Source: an uncultured Marinoscillum sp. (GTDB lineage Bacteria > Bacteroidota > Bacteroidia > Cytophagales > Cyclobacteriaceae). From it: a stretch of DNA of 37,389 bases. Positions 1 through 8,984 of the stretch are shown here, piece by piece; position 1 is the stretch's first letter; each line of letters begins with the position of its first letter. The notes below the pieces were generated by a model. The model did no database searches, was not told the DNA's origin, and worked only from the letters and a program-made list of their open reading frames with translations. A program made the translations under genes and the position numbers. Where the stretch lies: contig CACLDR010000019.1 in NCBI GenBank assembly GCA_902605755.1, positions 1 through 37,389 of the forward strand. The letters run 5' to 3'.

Positions 1-1419
1 GGTTCTTCTGCCCAAGCATGGGTTGCATCGGACTATTTGGAGAAAATACAAGGTTTTGAAAAAGTAAAAGAGAAATTAATATTGACTGCTCGTGAATTTG
101 AGCCCTTCAATGATTGGATAGGCCAGATGAAGCAAATTCCAAGAGATGAATTAATTGGAGCAAAAGTCTTCCGTTATGAGGGTGACAAAACAAAACCTTA
201 TGTAAGCTTAAACTTTGATGATTCAGGATGGGACACAGTCTCTCATACTAATCTCTCAAAAGTATTTGGCGAAGATTATGGAGGCTATGATTTGGAAGGC
301 TATGATGTTAATGGCGTGGTTTGGTTCCGTCAAGAATTTCAATTTTTAGGGGATACCCATTCAGATAGTTTAGCTATATTTTTAGGGCCAATAAAATATT
401 TAAACAGCTCTTTTTTAAACGGGAACTTGATTGGAAGAAAAGAGGATTGGGATTCTAATGAAGGTGATGTTGTCTATAAAATATCCTCAAAAGATCTTAA
501 AAAAGGGAAAAATATATTGACTGTTCGCGTTATCGATGTGTGGGGAAATGCTGGATTCAAAAAAGGAGTAACTCCGAAAATATTGGATGATCAAAATCAG
601 GATCTAATTACATTACAGGATAATTGGAAATATAAGCGTTCAGCCATACTTTATAATAATATTTTTTATATCATTGGCGATGATGAAGAAGTGAGAAAAC
701 TATCTCTACGAATGAATGTTTTTACGCCAGCATCCATGTTTAATGGTATGATTGCTCCATTAATTCCTTTCGCTATAAAAGGAGTTATATGGTACCAAGG
801 AGAGACCAATATTTCTCGACCTTTCTTATATCAAAAAATATTTCCATCAGTTTTCTATAGTTGGCGATCTCATTGGGGGCAAGGAGATTTCCCTTTTTAT
901 TATGCACAATTATCATCATATGGTGGTTTTAGTAGTGAGGTTAGTAAACTTAGGGAGGTACAACTTTTTACGTTAAAAGAAAAAAATGTTGGAATGGCTG
1001 TAACTATTGATATTGGGGATTATGATAAAATACATGCCCATAATAAGCAAGATGTTGGTAAAAGAATGGCCTTTTGGGCCCGAGCGAAAGATTATGGGGA
1101 CACTTCTTTGGTATATTCTGGTCCCTTATATAAAAAGGTGGTATTCGACGATGACAAGGCTATAATCTCTTTTGATTATGTGGGCAGTGGATTAGATAAA
1201 TCAAAAAATCTTATTAATTTTGAAATAGCAGGATTAGATAAAATATTTTATCCAGCAGAGGCCCAAATAGTTAACAATAAAGTGATTGTTAAGAACGATC
1301 AGGTAAATGAGCCTATTTTTATTAGGTATGCTTGGCTACCATACGCTGAAGCAAATTTGTATAATTTAGAAGGACTGCCTGCCTCACCTTTTAGAAACTA
1401 CACCAACGATGAAGAATAA
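1..1419 (+). CDS. Sialate O-acetylesterase family (SASA) carbohydrate esterase, 5' truncated
   Basis: The frame is open from base 1, so the gene begins before the window; the TTG at 37 is only the first possible start inside it. The visible 472 residues begin with GSSAQAW, matching the block just after the first helix of the SASA fold. They continue through a beta-rich insertion of the galactose-binding kind (about residues 55-180), then IKGVIWYQGETN, a hallmark of the family, and HAHNKQDVGKRM, which carries the likely catalytic His. The nucleophile Ser block (GQSNM type) would lie upstream and is not seen. Despite the family name, such enzymes in PULs usually deacetylate plant or algal polysaccharides; sialic acid is not implied here. 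The stop overlaps the start of the next sulfatase gene by 11 bases, indicating one operon. The family call is firm, the substrate unknown. Confidence 0.85.
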   Translation, partial: GSSAQAWVASDYLEKIQGFEKVKEKLILTAREFEPFNDWIGQMKQIPRDELIGAKVFRYEGDKTKPYVSLNFDDSGWDTVSHTNLSKVFGEDYGGYDLEGYDVNGVVWFRQEFQFLGDTHSDSLAIFLGPIKYLNSSFLNGNLIGRKEDWDSNEGDVVYKISSKDLKKGKNILTVRVIDVWGNAGFKKGVTPKILDDQNQDLITLQDNWKYKRSAILYNNIFYIIGDDEEVRKLSLRMNVFTPASMFNGMIAPLIPFAIKGVIWYQGETNISRPFLYQKIFPSVFYSWRSHWGQGDFPFYYAQLSSYGGFSSEVSKLREVQLFTLKEKNVGMAVTIDIGDYDKIHAHNKQDVGKRMAFWARAKDYGDTSLVYSGPLYKKVVFDDDKAIISFDYVGSGLDKSKNLINFEIAGLDKIFYPAEAQIVNNKVIVKNDQVNEPIFIRYAWLPYAEANLYNLEGLPASPFRNYTNDEE

Positions 1420-3124
1420 AAAACAATCAATCATTAATTTAACTGTTGTTATTTTTTTGCTATTGACGGGGGGATGTCAAAAAATACCTGATGAATCCAT
1501 TGAGTCCAAAGAGAAATTTAATGTTTTGTGGTTAGTAGCTGAAGATCTGGGTCCTTATATTCCACCTTTTGGAGACTCAACGATTAAAACACCTCACTTA
1601 AGTCGATTGGCAGCTGAAGGGGTGAGATATAATAATGTTTTTAGCGTGTCTGGCGTATGTTCTCCAAGCCGTGCCGCATTGGCTACTGGAATGTATCCCA
1701 CGAGTATTGGAGCACATCATATGCGAACCTTATACCAACAACCCGCAGCGAAAAAGATGGGTATAATTAACTATGAGGTAGTCCTGCCTGCAGAGGTTAA
1801 AATGGTCAGTGAAATTTTACGAGAAAATGGATATTATACCTCCAATAACTCCAAGGAAGATTATCAATTTCTCCCATCTCAAATGGCATGGGATGAATCC
1901 AGTATTTATGCACATTGGCGAAATAGGCCGATTGAGAAACCTTTCTATTCTATGTTTAGCTTTATGGTTACTCATGAATCAAGTATCTGGAATCCTACAG
2001 GTAAAAAACATGATTTAGATGTATTTCCTCCCCCCAGGACAGTAAAAAGGTGGTGGAAGAAATTTCAAAATAAGTTCTTGCCCTTAATTGATGAGAATCT
2101 TTCTGTAGTAATACCTCCTTATCTTCCGAGAACAGAAAAAGTTGTAAATGATGTAAGAAGAATGTATTCAAATATATCTCGGATGGATGATCATGTTGGA
2201 AACATACTGACTCAACTGGAGGAAGATGGGTTGTTAGAAAATACTATAATAGTATGGTTTACCGATCATGGTGGTCCATTACCAAGACAAAAAAGATTAT
2301 TGTACGATGCCGGTTTACATGTACCCATGATTGTAAGATATCCTAATAAACTACGTGCCGGTGAAATTGATGACAGACTAATAAGTTTTGTAGATTTTGC
2401 TCCAACTTTATTATCGATGATGGATATAAAGCCCCCGGAATATATGCAGGGTTTAGCTTTTGAAGGGGAGTATAAAAATTCCGAGGAAAGAAAATTTATC
2501 CACGCAGCAGCGGATCGATTTGATGAGACTTATGATATGATTCGAGCTGTTCGGAATAAAAGGTTCAAATATTTAAAGAATTTCCAACCACAAACGCCCT
2601 ATTATTTACCATTGGCATACCGTGAAAATATGGCTAGCATGCAAGAGTTATTGCGTTTACAACAGATCGATTCATTAAATAAAGAACAAGCTCTTTGGTT
2701 TCGAGAGACTAAGCCGATTGAAGAACTTTTTGATACCTATTCTGATCCCCATGAATTAAATAACCTAGCAGAGGATCCTCAATTCAAGGGTATATTGAAT
2801 GAATTAAGAAGAGAGTGTGAAATGTGGATGGATAAAATAAAAGATATGGGACATATTCCTGAACAAGAATTAATTAATACCTTTTGGCCCGAAAAAATTC
2901 AACCCTTAACGGCTAATCCTGTGTTTGATATTGAAGACGGTAAATTAAAAATAACATGTCAAACTGAGGGTGCTTCCATAGGCTATAAACGGCTCCAAGA
3001 TTTGGAAGAGGGGCTTGGATGGCAGATTTATAAATCACCATTAGATATAGATCAAGAAACTCCTATTTTGGTTATTGCCCATCGCATTGGATTTGCTCCG
3101 AGTGATACACTTAAATGGAATTAA
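1409..3124 (+). CDS. S1 family (formylglycine) sulfatase, lipoprotein
   Basis: Predicted to hydrolyse sulfate esters on a polysaccharide or oligosaccharide from an outer-membrane or periplasmic position. A signal peptide ends in LLLTGGC (Cys23), a lipobox. The sulfatase signature C84-S-P-S-R88 provides the Cys converted to formylglycine. Metal and substrate residues are visible at E45-D46, H189, D286-H287 and K295. The E-D in place of the usual D-D near residue 45 occurs in the N-sulfoglucosamine-sulfohydrolase-like branch. The last 70 or so residues (from about 500) look like the small beta-sandwich of the chitobiase/hexosaminidase C-terminal type, with a W-x-IY-x-SP and AHRIG pattern. It overlaps the esterase upstream by 11 bases and the next sulfatase by 10 bases, so translation is probably coupled. 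The S1 subfamily and substrate cannot be set by eye. Confidence 0.92.
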   Translation: MKNKKQSIINLTVVIFLLLTGGCQKIPDESIESKEKFNVLWLVAEDLGPYIPPFGDSTIKTPHLSRLAAEGVRYNNVFSVSGVCSPSRAALATGMYPTSIGAHHMRTLYQQPAAKKMGIINYEVVLPAEVKMVSEILRENGYYTSNNSKEDYQFLPSQMAWDESSIYAHWRNRPIEKPFYSMFSFMVTHESSIWNPTGKKHDLDVFPPPRTVKRWWKKFQNKFLPLIDENLSVVIPPYLPRTEKVVNDVRRMYSNISRMDDHVGNILTQLEEDGLLENTIIVWFTDHGGPLPRQKRLLYDAGLHVPMIVRYPNKLRAGEIDDRLISFVDFAPTLLSMMDIKPPEYMQGLAFEGEYKNSEERKFIHAAADRFDETYDMIRAVRNKRFKYLKNFQPQTPYYLPLAYRENMASMQELLRLQQIDSLNKEQALWFRETKPIEELFDTYSDPHELNNLAEDPQFKGILNELRRECEMWMDKIKDMGHIPEQELINTFWPEKIQPLTANPVFDIEDGKLKITCQTEGASIGYKRLQDLEEGLGWQIYKSPLDIDQETPILVIAHRIGFAPSDTLKWN

Positions 3125-5418
3125 AAATGAAACTAAAAGAGTGGATAAAGAATTTTTTTCTTCTATCATTTTTTACATTATTCTCTTGTAATTCGGAGAA
3201 TACGATCAAAGAAAACGCACCAAACATTGTCCTTATTATGGCCGATGATTGGAGTTATCCTCATGCTGGGTTTTACGGGGACAGTTCTGTAAAGACACAA
3301 ACAATGGATAGGTTAGCAAAAGAAGGGGTCATATTTGAGCAGGCCTTCGTTTCGGCTCCCTCCTGTACTCCTTCAAGGGCTGCAATACTTTCCGGCCAGC
3401 ATTTTTGGAGATTAGGACAAGGAGCTAATTTATTTGGTAAATTATCCGCTGAAGTACCAATTTACACAGAAATAATGAGGGATGCAGGCTATGCTGTAGG
3501 TTATACAGACAAAGGTTGGGGTCCCGGAAAACATGATCATTTGTCTTCAAATCCTGCTGGTACATATTTTAAATCCTTTGAAAATTTTGTTCAAAAAATA
3601 GATCCAGCGCAACCTTTCTGCTTTTGGTTTGGAAGTTACAATCCGCACAGAGGTTATGAGAAAGGTTTGCCCAGAGAGAAGGGTTTGGATATATCCAAAA
3701 TACAGATGCCCAAGGTATATCCAGAAAGTGAAGTCATTCGATCTGACATGGCAGACTACCTGAAAGAGGTGCAAGATTTGGACGAAGAAGTCAATCAGCT
3801 GCTTAATAATTTAAAAAATGAAGGTGTGCTTGACAATACCATCATCATAATAACTAGCGATAATGGTATGCCTTTCCCAAGGGCAAAGGGGAATTTATAT
3901 GACTTAGGTACACGTGTGCCATTGATTATATGGTCTGGTAGAGAAGTTAAGCAAAAAGGGGTTCGAATAAATCAACTCGTCAGCTTGACTGATTTAGCAC
4001 CGACGTTTTTAGCTTGGGCTGGTTTGGAAATTCCAAAAGCGATGACTGGAAAGAGTTTGGTTAAATTGTTGGAAGACTCTTCTTACAAACTCAGAGAAGA
4101 AGTATTTTTTGGTCGCGAACGTCACGTGCCTGGACAGGAAAATGGAGATTGGGGAGGTTACCCCATGCGCGCTGTTCGAACCCACAAGTATTTATTAATT
4201 AAAAATTTTTCACCTGATAGGTGGCCTGCGGGTACACCTAATTATTATGAGGCTTCTTTTTTCCCTTCCTATTATTCAGATGTTGATGGTGGGCCAACAA
4301 AATCATACCTAATTGATCATCGGCAAGACGATGCGGAATATCAGCGATTGTTTGAAGAATCGTTTGGAAAAAGACCGGCCTTTGAATTATATGATGTCAA
4401 AAAGGATCCTGATCAGTTGGAAAATATTTTTGATGACCCTAAATTTTCAATCATTAAAACACATCTTCGAAACTTACTTAATTCTGAATTAATTAAAACC
4501 AAAGATCCTCGTAAAATCGCAAATGGAGAAATTTTTGAAAAAAATAATTATGATGGCGGCGCTCCTTTTCCACCAAATTTTATCAGACAAGGTAATCGGT
4601 ATGCGACTTTAAGAATTGATAGCTTTCCTTCCAAATGGGTAATTCCAAGACCTATTGAGGTATTATTTCCAGTCAATGTTTCTTATAGTGAGCGATTTCC
4701 CGTCATTTATATGCATGATGGACAGAATATATTTCATCCAAATAATGCAGGATTTGGTAAGAGGGGATTAGAAAGAGGTTGGGATGTCGATTTTATTTTA
4801 GATAGTTTAAATGAAACAGGTTTTAATCAAAAAGCGATTATTGTGGGAATTTTCAATACTGGTTTGCGACGCAGGGCAGAATATATGCCTGAGGAGCCAC
4901 GGGAAGAAGTATTTAGAAGACTTGATTTATTAGAGGATAAGTATTTCAGCGATATACCTTTGCATTCTGATAATTATTTGGAGTTTTTAGTAAAGGAGCT
5001 AAAACCTTATATTGATGCTCATTTTAAAACGTTATCCGATCGGGAACATACCTTTATTGCGGGCTCGAGCATGGGAGGCATGATTTCTGCTTACGCCATC
5101 AGTAAATACCCAGAAATATATGGTGGTGCTGCCTGTTTGTCTACGCACTGGGTACCCTTGGAGGGGGTATTTGTTGATTATTTTGAAAAAAACCTTCCAG
5201 ATCCGATAACACATAAGCTATATTTTGACTTTGGGACAAGAGGTCTTGATGCCCGTTATGAATCTTATCAAAATGAAATAGACCAAGCGATGCATCGTAA
5301 GGGGTACAAAAAAGGTATAAATTCTATTACAAAAAAAGTTTTTGAAGGAGATCATAACGAAGCCGCTTGGCACCAACGGTTTCATGAGCCGTTAATTTTT
5401 TTATTATCAAATAATTAA
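3115..5418 (+). CDS. Bifunctional S1 sulfatase / alpha-beta hydrolase esterase fusion, lipoprotein
   Basis: One 767-residue chain with two enzymes. Residues 1-25 are a lipoprotein signal (LFSC, Cys25). Residues about 35-465 are an S1 sulfatase with D44-D45, the signature C84-T-P-S-R88, K133, H140, H178, D249-N250 and K258, a full catalytic set. Residues about 490-765 are an Esterase_D/enterochelin-esterase-like alpha/beta hydrolase: YMHDGQNIF, the nucleophile elbow G650-S-S652-M-G, a likely acid near D712, and H747 in GDHNEAAW. No frameshift or stop separates the halves, so the fusion is real in this sequence. It likely removes a sulfate and an ester-linked acyl group from the same glycan. 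The start at 3115 overlaps the upstream stop; an ATG at 3127 is a good alternative and gives a cleaner signal peptide. Confidence 0.9.
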   Translation: MELKMKLKEWIKNFFLLSFFTLFSCNSENTIKENAPNIVLIMADDWSYPHAGFYGDSSVKTQTMDRLAKEGVIFEQAFVSAPSCTPSRAAILSGQHFWRLGQGANLFGKLSAEVPIYTEIMRDAGYAVGYTDKGWGPGKHDHLSSNPAGTYFKSFENFVQKIDPAQPFCFWFGSYNPHRGYEKGLPREKGLDISKIQMPKVYPESEVIRSDMADYLKEVQDLDEEVNQLLNNLKNEGVLDNTIIIITSDNGMPFPRAKGNLYDLGTRVPLIIWSGREVKQKGVRINQLVSLTDLAPTFLAWAGLEIPKAMTGKSLVKLLEDSSYKLREEVFFGRERHVPGQENGDWGGYPMRAVRTHKYLLIKNFSPDRWPAGTPNYYEASFFPSYYSDVDGGPTKSYLIDHRQDDAEYQRLFEESFGKRPAFELYDVKKDPDQLENIFDDPKFSIIKTHLRNLLNSELIKTKDPRKIANGEIFEKNNYDGGAPFPPNFIRQGNRYATLRIDSFPSKWVIPRPIEVLFPVNVSYSERFPVIYMHDGQNIFHPNNAGFGKRGLERGWDVDFILDSLNETGFNQKAIIVGIFNTGLRRRAEYMPEEPREEVFRRLDLLEDKYFSDIPLHSDNYLEFLVKELKPYIDAHFKTLSDREHTFIAGSSMGGMISAYAISKYPEIYGGAACLSTHWVPLEGVFVDYFEKNLPDPITHKLYFDFGTRGLDARYESYQNEIDQAMHRKGYKKGINSITKKVFEGDHNEAAWHQRFHEPLIFLLSNN

Positions 5419-6368
5419 CGGTTATGCTAAACTATTTTAAAGGAATCTCTCAAATGTATCAGTTGTTTGGGTCTTACATCAAATGGAGCTGAGGTAGAAA
5501 ACTGTAACTAATTTTTGGCGATGCAGGGCTTTACAATGCTGACCTAAAGTGTCTACCATTACTCATTCAAATTTGTGCCATTATAAGTTAGCAAAGGTCT
5601 CATAAATCCCTCTTCGGCAGCAAAATGTAGGTTAAGTTCTCTCAAATGATAAGTCCCATTTGATTAATGGTATCTAATGGCACTATTCACAACATTTACA
5701 TGTTATTATATTCTTTCCTTAGTTGGTAATAGCGTTTGGAAGTGAATTTGTGTTCTGGGTCAACTTTCATGGACCAAAGTCGTATTTTTAAGAAATTTTT
5801 TTATATCTAAAGCTTGGTGAGGAGATTCTCTTTTGATAGTGCAGTTTGGAAAGACCATTGATGCCAATGATAATAAAAATAGACGGGTTTAAATTTGATT
5901 AATTCTCCAAGTCTTGAGAGGTACCCATCAACAACGTCTGCAGAAATATTTCTATTTTTCGCATCATCAATGCCTAATTTAGCTCCCCAACCTTTGCTAC
6001 TCTCAGTGATACTATTACCAAAAAACTATATCTCCAATTGGACGAAGTATATTGCTTAAATTCTTGATTCTCTCTTAATAATTGATTTTTATCCATTCAG
6101 TTTGGTATTGGATAACTAAACTATCATGAGGGTAAATGGGTTAAAATCATTTTTAGCTGACGTAAATCTAGACATTACATCAATAAAAGGATAAGGACCG
6201 AACCACGTATGTTTTTTCTTAAAATAAATAAATAAGAAAATTACTTGTGACCTTAATTTAAGGATGAAGGAAATAGATCTTGCTCCAATTAATTTATATC
6301 AAATAGAGATACAAAATTTGACAGGACCATTTAGGGGATAAGGCCTTTAATTACGTCTTTATGGGCAT
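5419..6368. other. 950-bp intergenic region with pseudogene remnant
   Basis: This gap separates the sulfatase-esterase gene from the GH13 gene. Its centre (5562-6128) is the decayed SGNH hydrolase on the - strand. Bases 5419-5561 show nothing recognisable. On the - strand, 6298 down to 6119 is an open stretch of about 60 codons with coding-like composition, including KKHTWFGPYPFIDVMSRF, but it has no start codon at its head and I cannot assign it. It may be further remnant upstream of the esterase. A 13-bp palindrome sits at 6251-6263 and no clear Bacteroidota-type promoter was found before the GH13 start. Confidence 0.6.
5562..6128 (-). pseudogene. Decayed SGNH/GDSL-family hydrolase (acetylesterase-like)
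   Basis: No intact ORF exists here, but the - strand keeps the order of a small GDSL-type esterase in pieces. Block 1 (6128 down to 6021) reads HDSLVIQYQTEW, then an in-frame TAA, then LRPIGDIVF. Block 2 (6022 down to 5885), shifted at an A6/T6 run, reads FGNSITESSKGWGAKLGID and later VVDGYLSRLGELIKFKP; GNSIT is the family's block I with the nucleophile Ser. Block 3 (5877 to 5851), another frame, reads FIIIGINGL where the family has GIND. Block 4 (5645 to 5562) reads LNLHFAAEEGFMRP and then YNGTNLN where the family has YDGLHLN, so both the catalytic Asp and His positions are lost. The total span of about 190 codons matches the family length. Stops, frameshifts and lost catalytic residues together mean a dead gene. 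It lies opposite to the flanking PUL genes. Confidence 0.72.
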
Positions 6369-8984
6369 ATGATAGGGAAAATTTCACGGTTTATTTTTTT
6401 GATTATTTTATTGTTTGGAGTAAGCTGTGACGTTGGGTCAAACCGCTCAACTAATTCAGATAATGGGTACGACTTCCTTCAGGTACCCTCTCCAGAATGG
6501 GCAGATCAGATATTATATTTTATCGTGACAGACCGATTTATGGATGGGGATTCAACCAATAACGATCAAGGAACTGGTGAGTATAAAAAAGGAGATGGAG
6601 GTTTTTGGAATGGAGGTGATATTAAAGGGATTATTCAAAAGATTGATTATTTACAAGAGCTCGGTGTAACAGGAGTTTGGATCACTCCACCAGTAGCTAA
6701 TCAATGGCGAAACCCACAGCAAACAGGAACTGGAAATCATGGATATTGGGCAAGTAGATTAGATCAAGTAGACAAACACTTAGGGGATATAGAGGATTAT
6801 AAGATACTTTCGGGGACGCTGCATTCGAAAGGTATGTATCTTATTCAAGATGTGGTGGTAAATCATTTTGGAGATTTTTATACATATGATGGGCCCTATG
6901 ACCCTGAGGATGTATCAAAAAATTTTAAGCTGTATGACGTTGAACAGCCCAAGCAATACCCTTTTAATCATAATGATGCCAGAAAAGAGGAAGATCGTGC
7001 ACTTGGAATTTACCATTTTGCACCAAGTTTCACTGACCATTCAGACACCATTCAAAAAACGCAATTTCAGTATGCCGATTTGGATGACCTGAATACATCC
7101 AATCCATTGGTTCGAGATGCCTTGAGAAAGAATTTTGGTTATTGGATTGAAGAAGTAGGAGTTGATGGATTCCGATTCGATACGCCCCACATGGTAGAGC
7201 ATGATTTTTGGCATAGTTTTCTTCATGAAAAGCAGGAAGACCATCTAGGTATTGATCTGTTGGCAAAACAGTTGGGGAAAGAACATTTTTTAACTGCCGG
7301 AGAGGTAGCTTTTTTCCCTAAACCTTTTGACCATTCGGGAACGAAAGAGGCGCGTAAATATTTAGGGACCAAGAAGAAACCTGAAATGAATTCGATATTA
7401 AATTTCCCATTAAATACAGCCATAAATCGCGTTTTCATAGAGAAGAAACCTACGAGTACCCTCTCATTCAGGATGAAGAGTATTCAAGAAAACTTTCAAC
7501 GCTCAGATCAGTTGCTTAATTTCATAGATAATCATGATGCCGCTCGACTCCTCTCTAAATCTGATCGACAGACCATGAGGCAAGCATTATTGTTCATCAT
7601 GACCATTCCAGGAGTCCCTGTTATATATTATGGAACTGAACAAGAGTTAATCGGAATGCGTCAAACTATGTTTAAAGGAGGAGTAGGATCAATAGATAAA
7701 GATCACTTTGATACAGAAAATGCATATTTCAAATTTGTTCAGGGTCTAGTAAAATTAAGAAAATCAAACGAAGTGTTTCGAAGAGGCAAACTTAAAATAT
7801 TGAGAGACAATTCTTACGCTCCTGGATTATTCGTATATGAAATGAAATTAGATGATGTTTCTGCATTGATTTTGATTAATACTTCGGCGAATCTTCAATT
7901 GATTGATGGATTAAGCGTACCCGCATTTTTTCCAGGAAATTATGTTTCCAAATACAGTATTGGAGTGGGAAATGAAATTTTATCGGTTTCCAATGATAGA
8001 ATTATAGATATGATTTTAGATGCTAAAAGTGCGCAAGTTTATTTAAATACTGGTAACAATTCACAGACAAAGTTCAATTTGCATGGAACTATAGAATTAA
8101 ATAATGATTTTTCGGAAATTTTGAATGGACCAGCAATTCAATTGAGTGGAAAAGCTAAAGGAGTCGAAAACATTGGGTTGGTAATTGATGGAGAATATGA
8201 GTATTTATTACCCATCACAAATAAGAAACAAAATAGCTGGTTTTATGATTTAAGCTTGAGTAATTTGATGAATGGGAAACATAGGATAACTGCGATTGGC
8301 TATGACGATAAGGGATCTTTAATAACCTCATCTAAATATTTTACTTTGGCCTTACCTACAAAGCATTTATTACATTTTGAGGACGAAATCCAGGATGACC
8401 ACGGCCCTGACGGGAAATACACTTATCCTAGTCATAGAAGCTTTGGTCACCAGCAAGATATAAAGGCTGTGGACGTTTATCTTACTGGAAATAACTTAAC
8501 CTTAGAAATTACCATGTCAGAAATTACTCAAATATGGATCCCCCCAAATGGATTTGATCATGTGTTATTGAATATTTATATTGATATGCCGGATAGGACA
8601 GAGGGAGTGAAGTTTTTACCTTTTCAAAATGCTTCATTCCCTGGTGGGGGTGAGTGGGATTATCGATTTGCTTTAGGCGGTTTTGGAATAGAAGCATTTG
8701 AAGGTCATCCCCTTACTTCGGGTCCTGAAAATTTAGGGAAATCCATTGCAACACCATTTGCAAATGTTGACTACAAGCAAAATAAAATAAGTGTTATACT
8801 TCCAGCTAAAATGTTGGGTAATCCCGCTAACTTAAAAAATGCCAATCTATATATAAATACCTGGGGCGGTAGCGCCACTAACCCAAGAGCCATTGACAAG
8901 ACGAGAACAACTTGGACCTATGGGGGGGGAGATTCAAATAGTTTGAAAATAATGGACGATACTAAAATAATTACATTAGAATGA
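6369..8984 (+). CDS. GH13 alpha-amylase family lipoprotein with glucodextranase-type C-terminal module
   Basis: Predicted surface or periplasmic enzyme acting on alpha-linked glucose. The signal ends in FGVSC (Cys20). The GH13 barrel (about residues 40-480) shows all four conserved regions: DVVVNH (161-166), GFRFDTPH with nucleophile D271, AGEV with acid/base E312, and FIDNHD with D390. A beta-rich region follows, with an Ig-like stretch at about 560-660. Residues about 675-860 resemble the C-terminal binding module of glucodextranase (QDDHGPDGKYTYPS, later WDYRFALGGFG and YINTWGG). At 871 residues it is longer than a plain amylase because of these modules. It opens a new transcription unit after the 950-bp gap and overlaps the next sulfatase by the 4-base ATGA. 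Exact specificity (amylase, neopullulanase or other) is not readable. Confidence 0.92.
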   Translation: MIGKISRFIFLIILLFGVSCDVGSNRSTNSDNGYDFLQVPSPEWADQILYFIVTDRFMDGDSTNNDQGTGEYKKGDGGFWNGGDIKGIIQKIDYLQELGVTGVWITPPVANQWRNPQQTGTGNHGYWASRLDQVDKHLGDIEDYKILSGTLHSKGMYLIQDVVVNHFGDFYTYDGPYDPEDVSKNFKLYDVEQPKQYPFNHNDARKEEDRALGIYHFAPSFTDHSDTIQKTQFQYADLDDLNTSNPLVRDALRKNFGYWIEEVGVDGFRFDTPHMVEHDFWHSFLHEKQEDHLGIDLLAKQLGKEHFLTAGEVAFFPKPFDHSGTKEARKYLGTKKKPEMNSILNFPLNTAINRVFIEKKPTSTLSFRMKSIQENFQRSDQLLNFIDNHDAARLLSKSDRQTMRQALLFIMTIPGVPVIYYGTEQELIGMRQTMFKGGVGSIDKDHFDTENAYFKFVQGLVKLRKSNEVFRRGKLKILRDNSYAPGLFVYEMKLDDVSALILINTSANLQLIDGLSVPAFFPGNYVSKYSIGVGNEILSVSNDRIIDMILDAKSAQVYLNTGNNSQTKFNLHGTIELNNDFSEILNGPAIQLSGKAKGVENIGLVIDGEYEYLLPITNKKQNSWFYDLSLSNLMNGKHRITAIGYDDKGSLITSSKYFTLALPTKHLLHFEDEIQDDHGPDGKYTYPSHRSFGHQQDIKAVDVYLTGNNLTLEITMSEITQIWIPPNGFDHVLLNIYIDMPDRTEGVKFLPFQNASFPGGGEWDYRFALGGFGIEAFEGHPLTSGPENLGKSIATPFANVDYKQNKISVILPAKMLGNPANLKNANLYINTWGGSATNPRAIDKTRTTWTYGGGDSNSLKIMDDTKIITLE

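Noticed and set aside
5562-6128. Functional SGNH hydrolase made through programmed frameshifting
   Set aside because: Stops and frame changes are several and the catalytic Asp/His block is altered, which fits decay rather than recoding.
6251-6263. 13-bp palindrome before the GH13 gene as an operator
   Set aside because: It is an isolated AT-rich palindrome in a decaying region, over 100 bases from the start codon, with no promoter element nearby.
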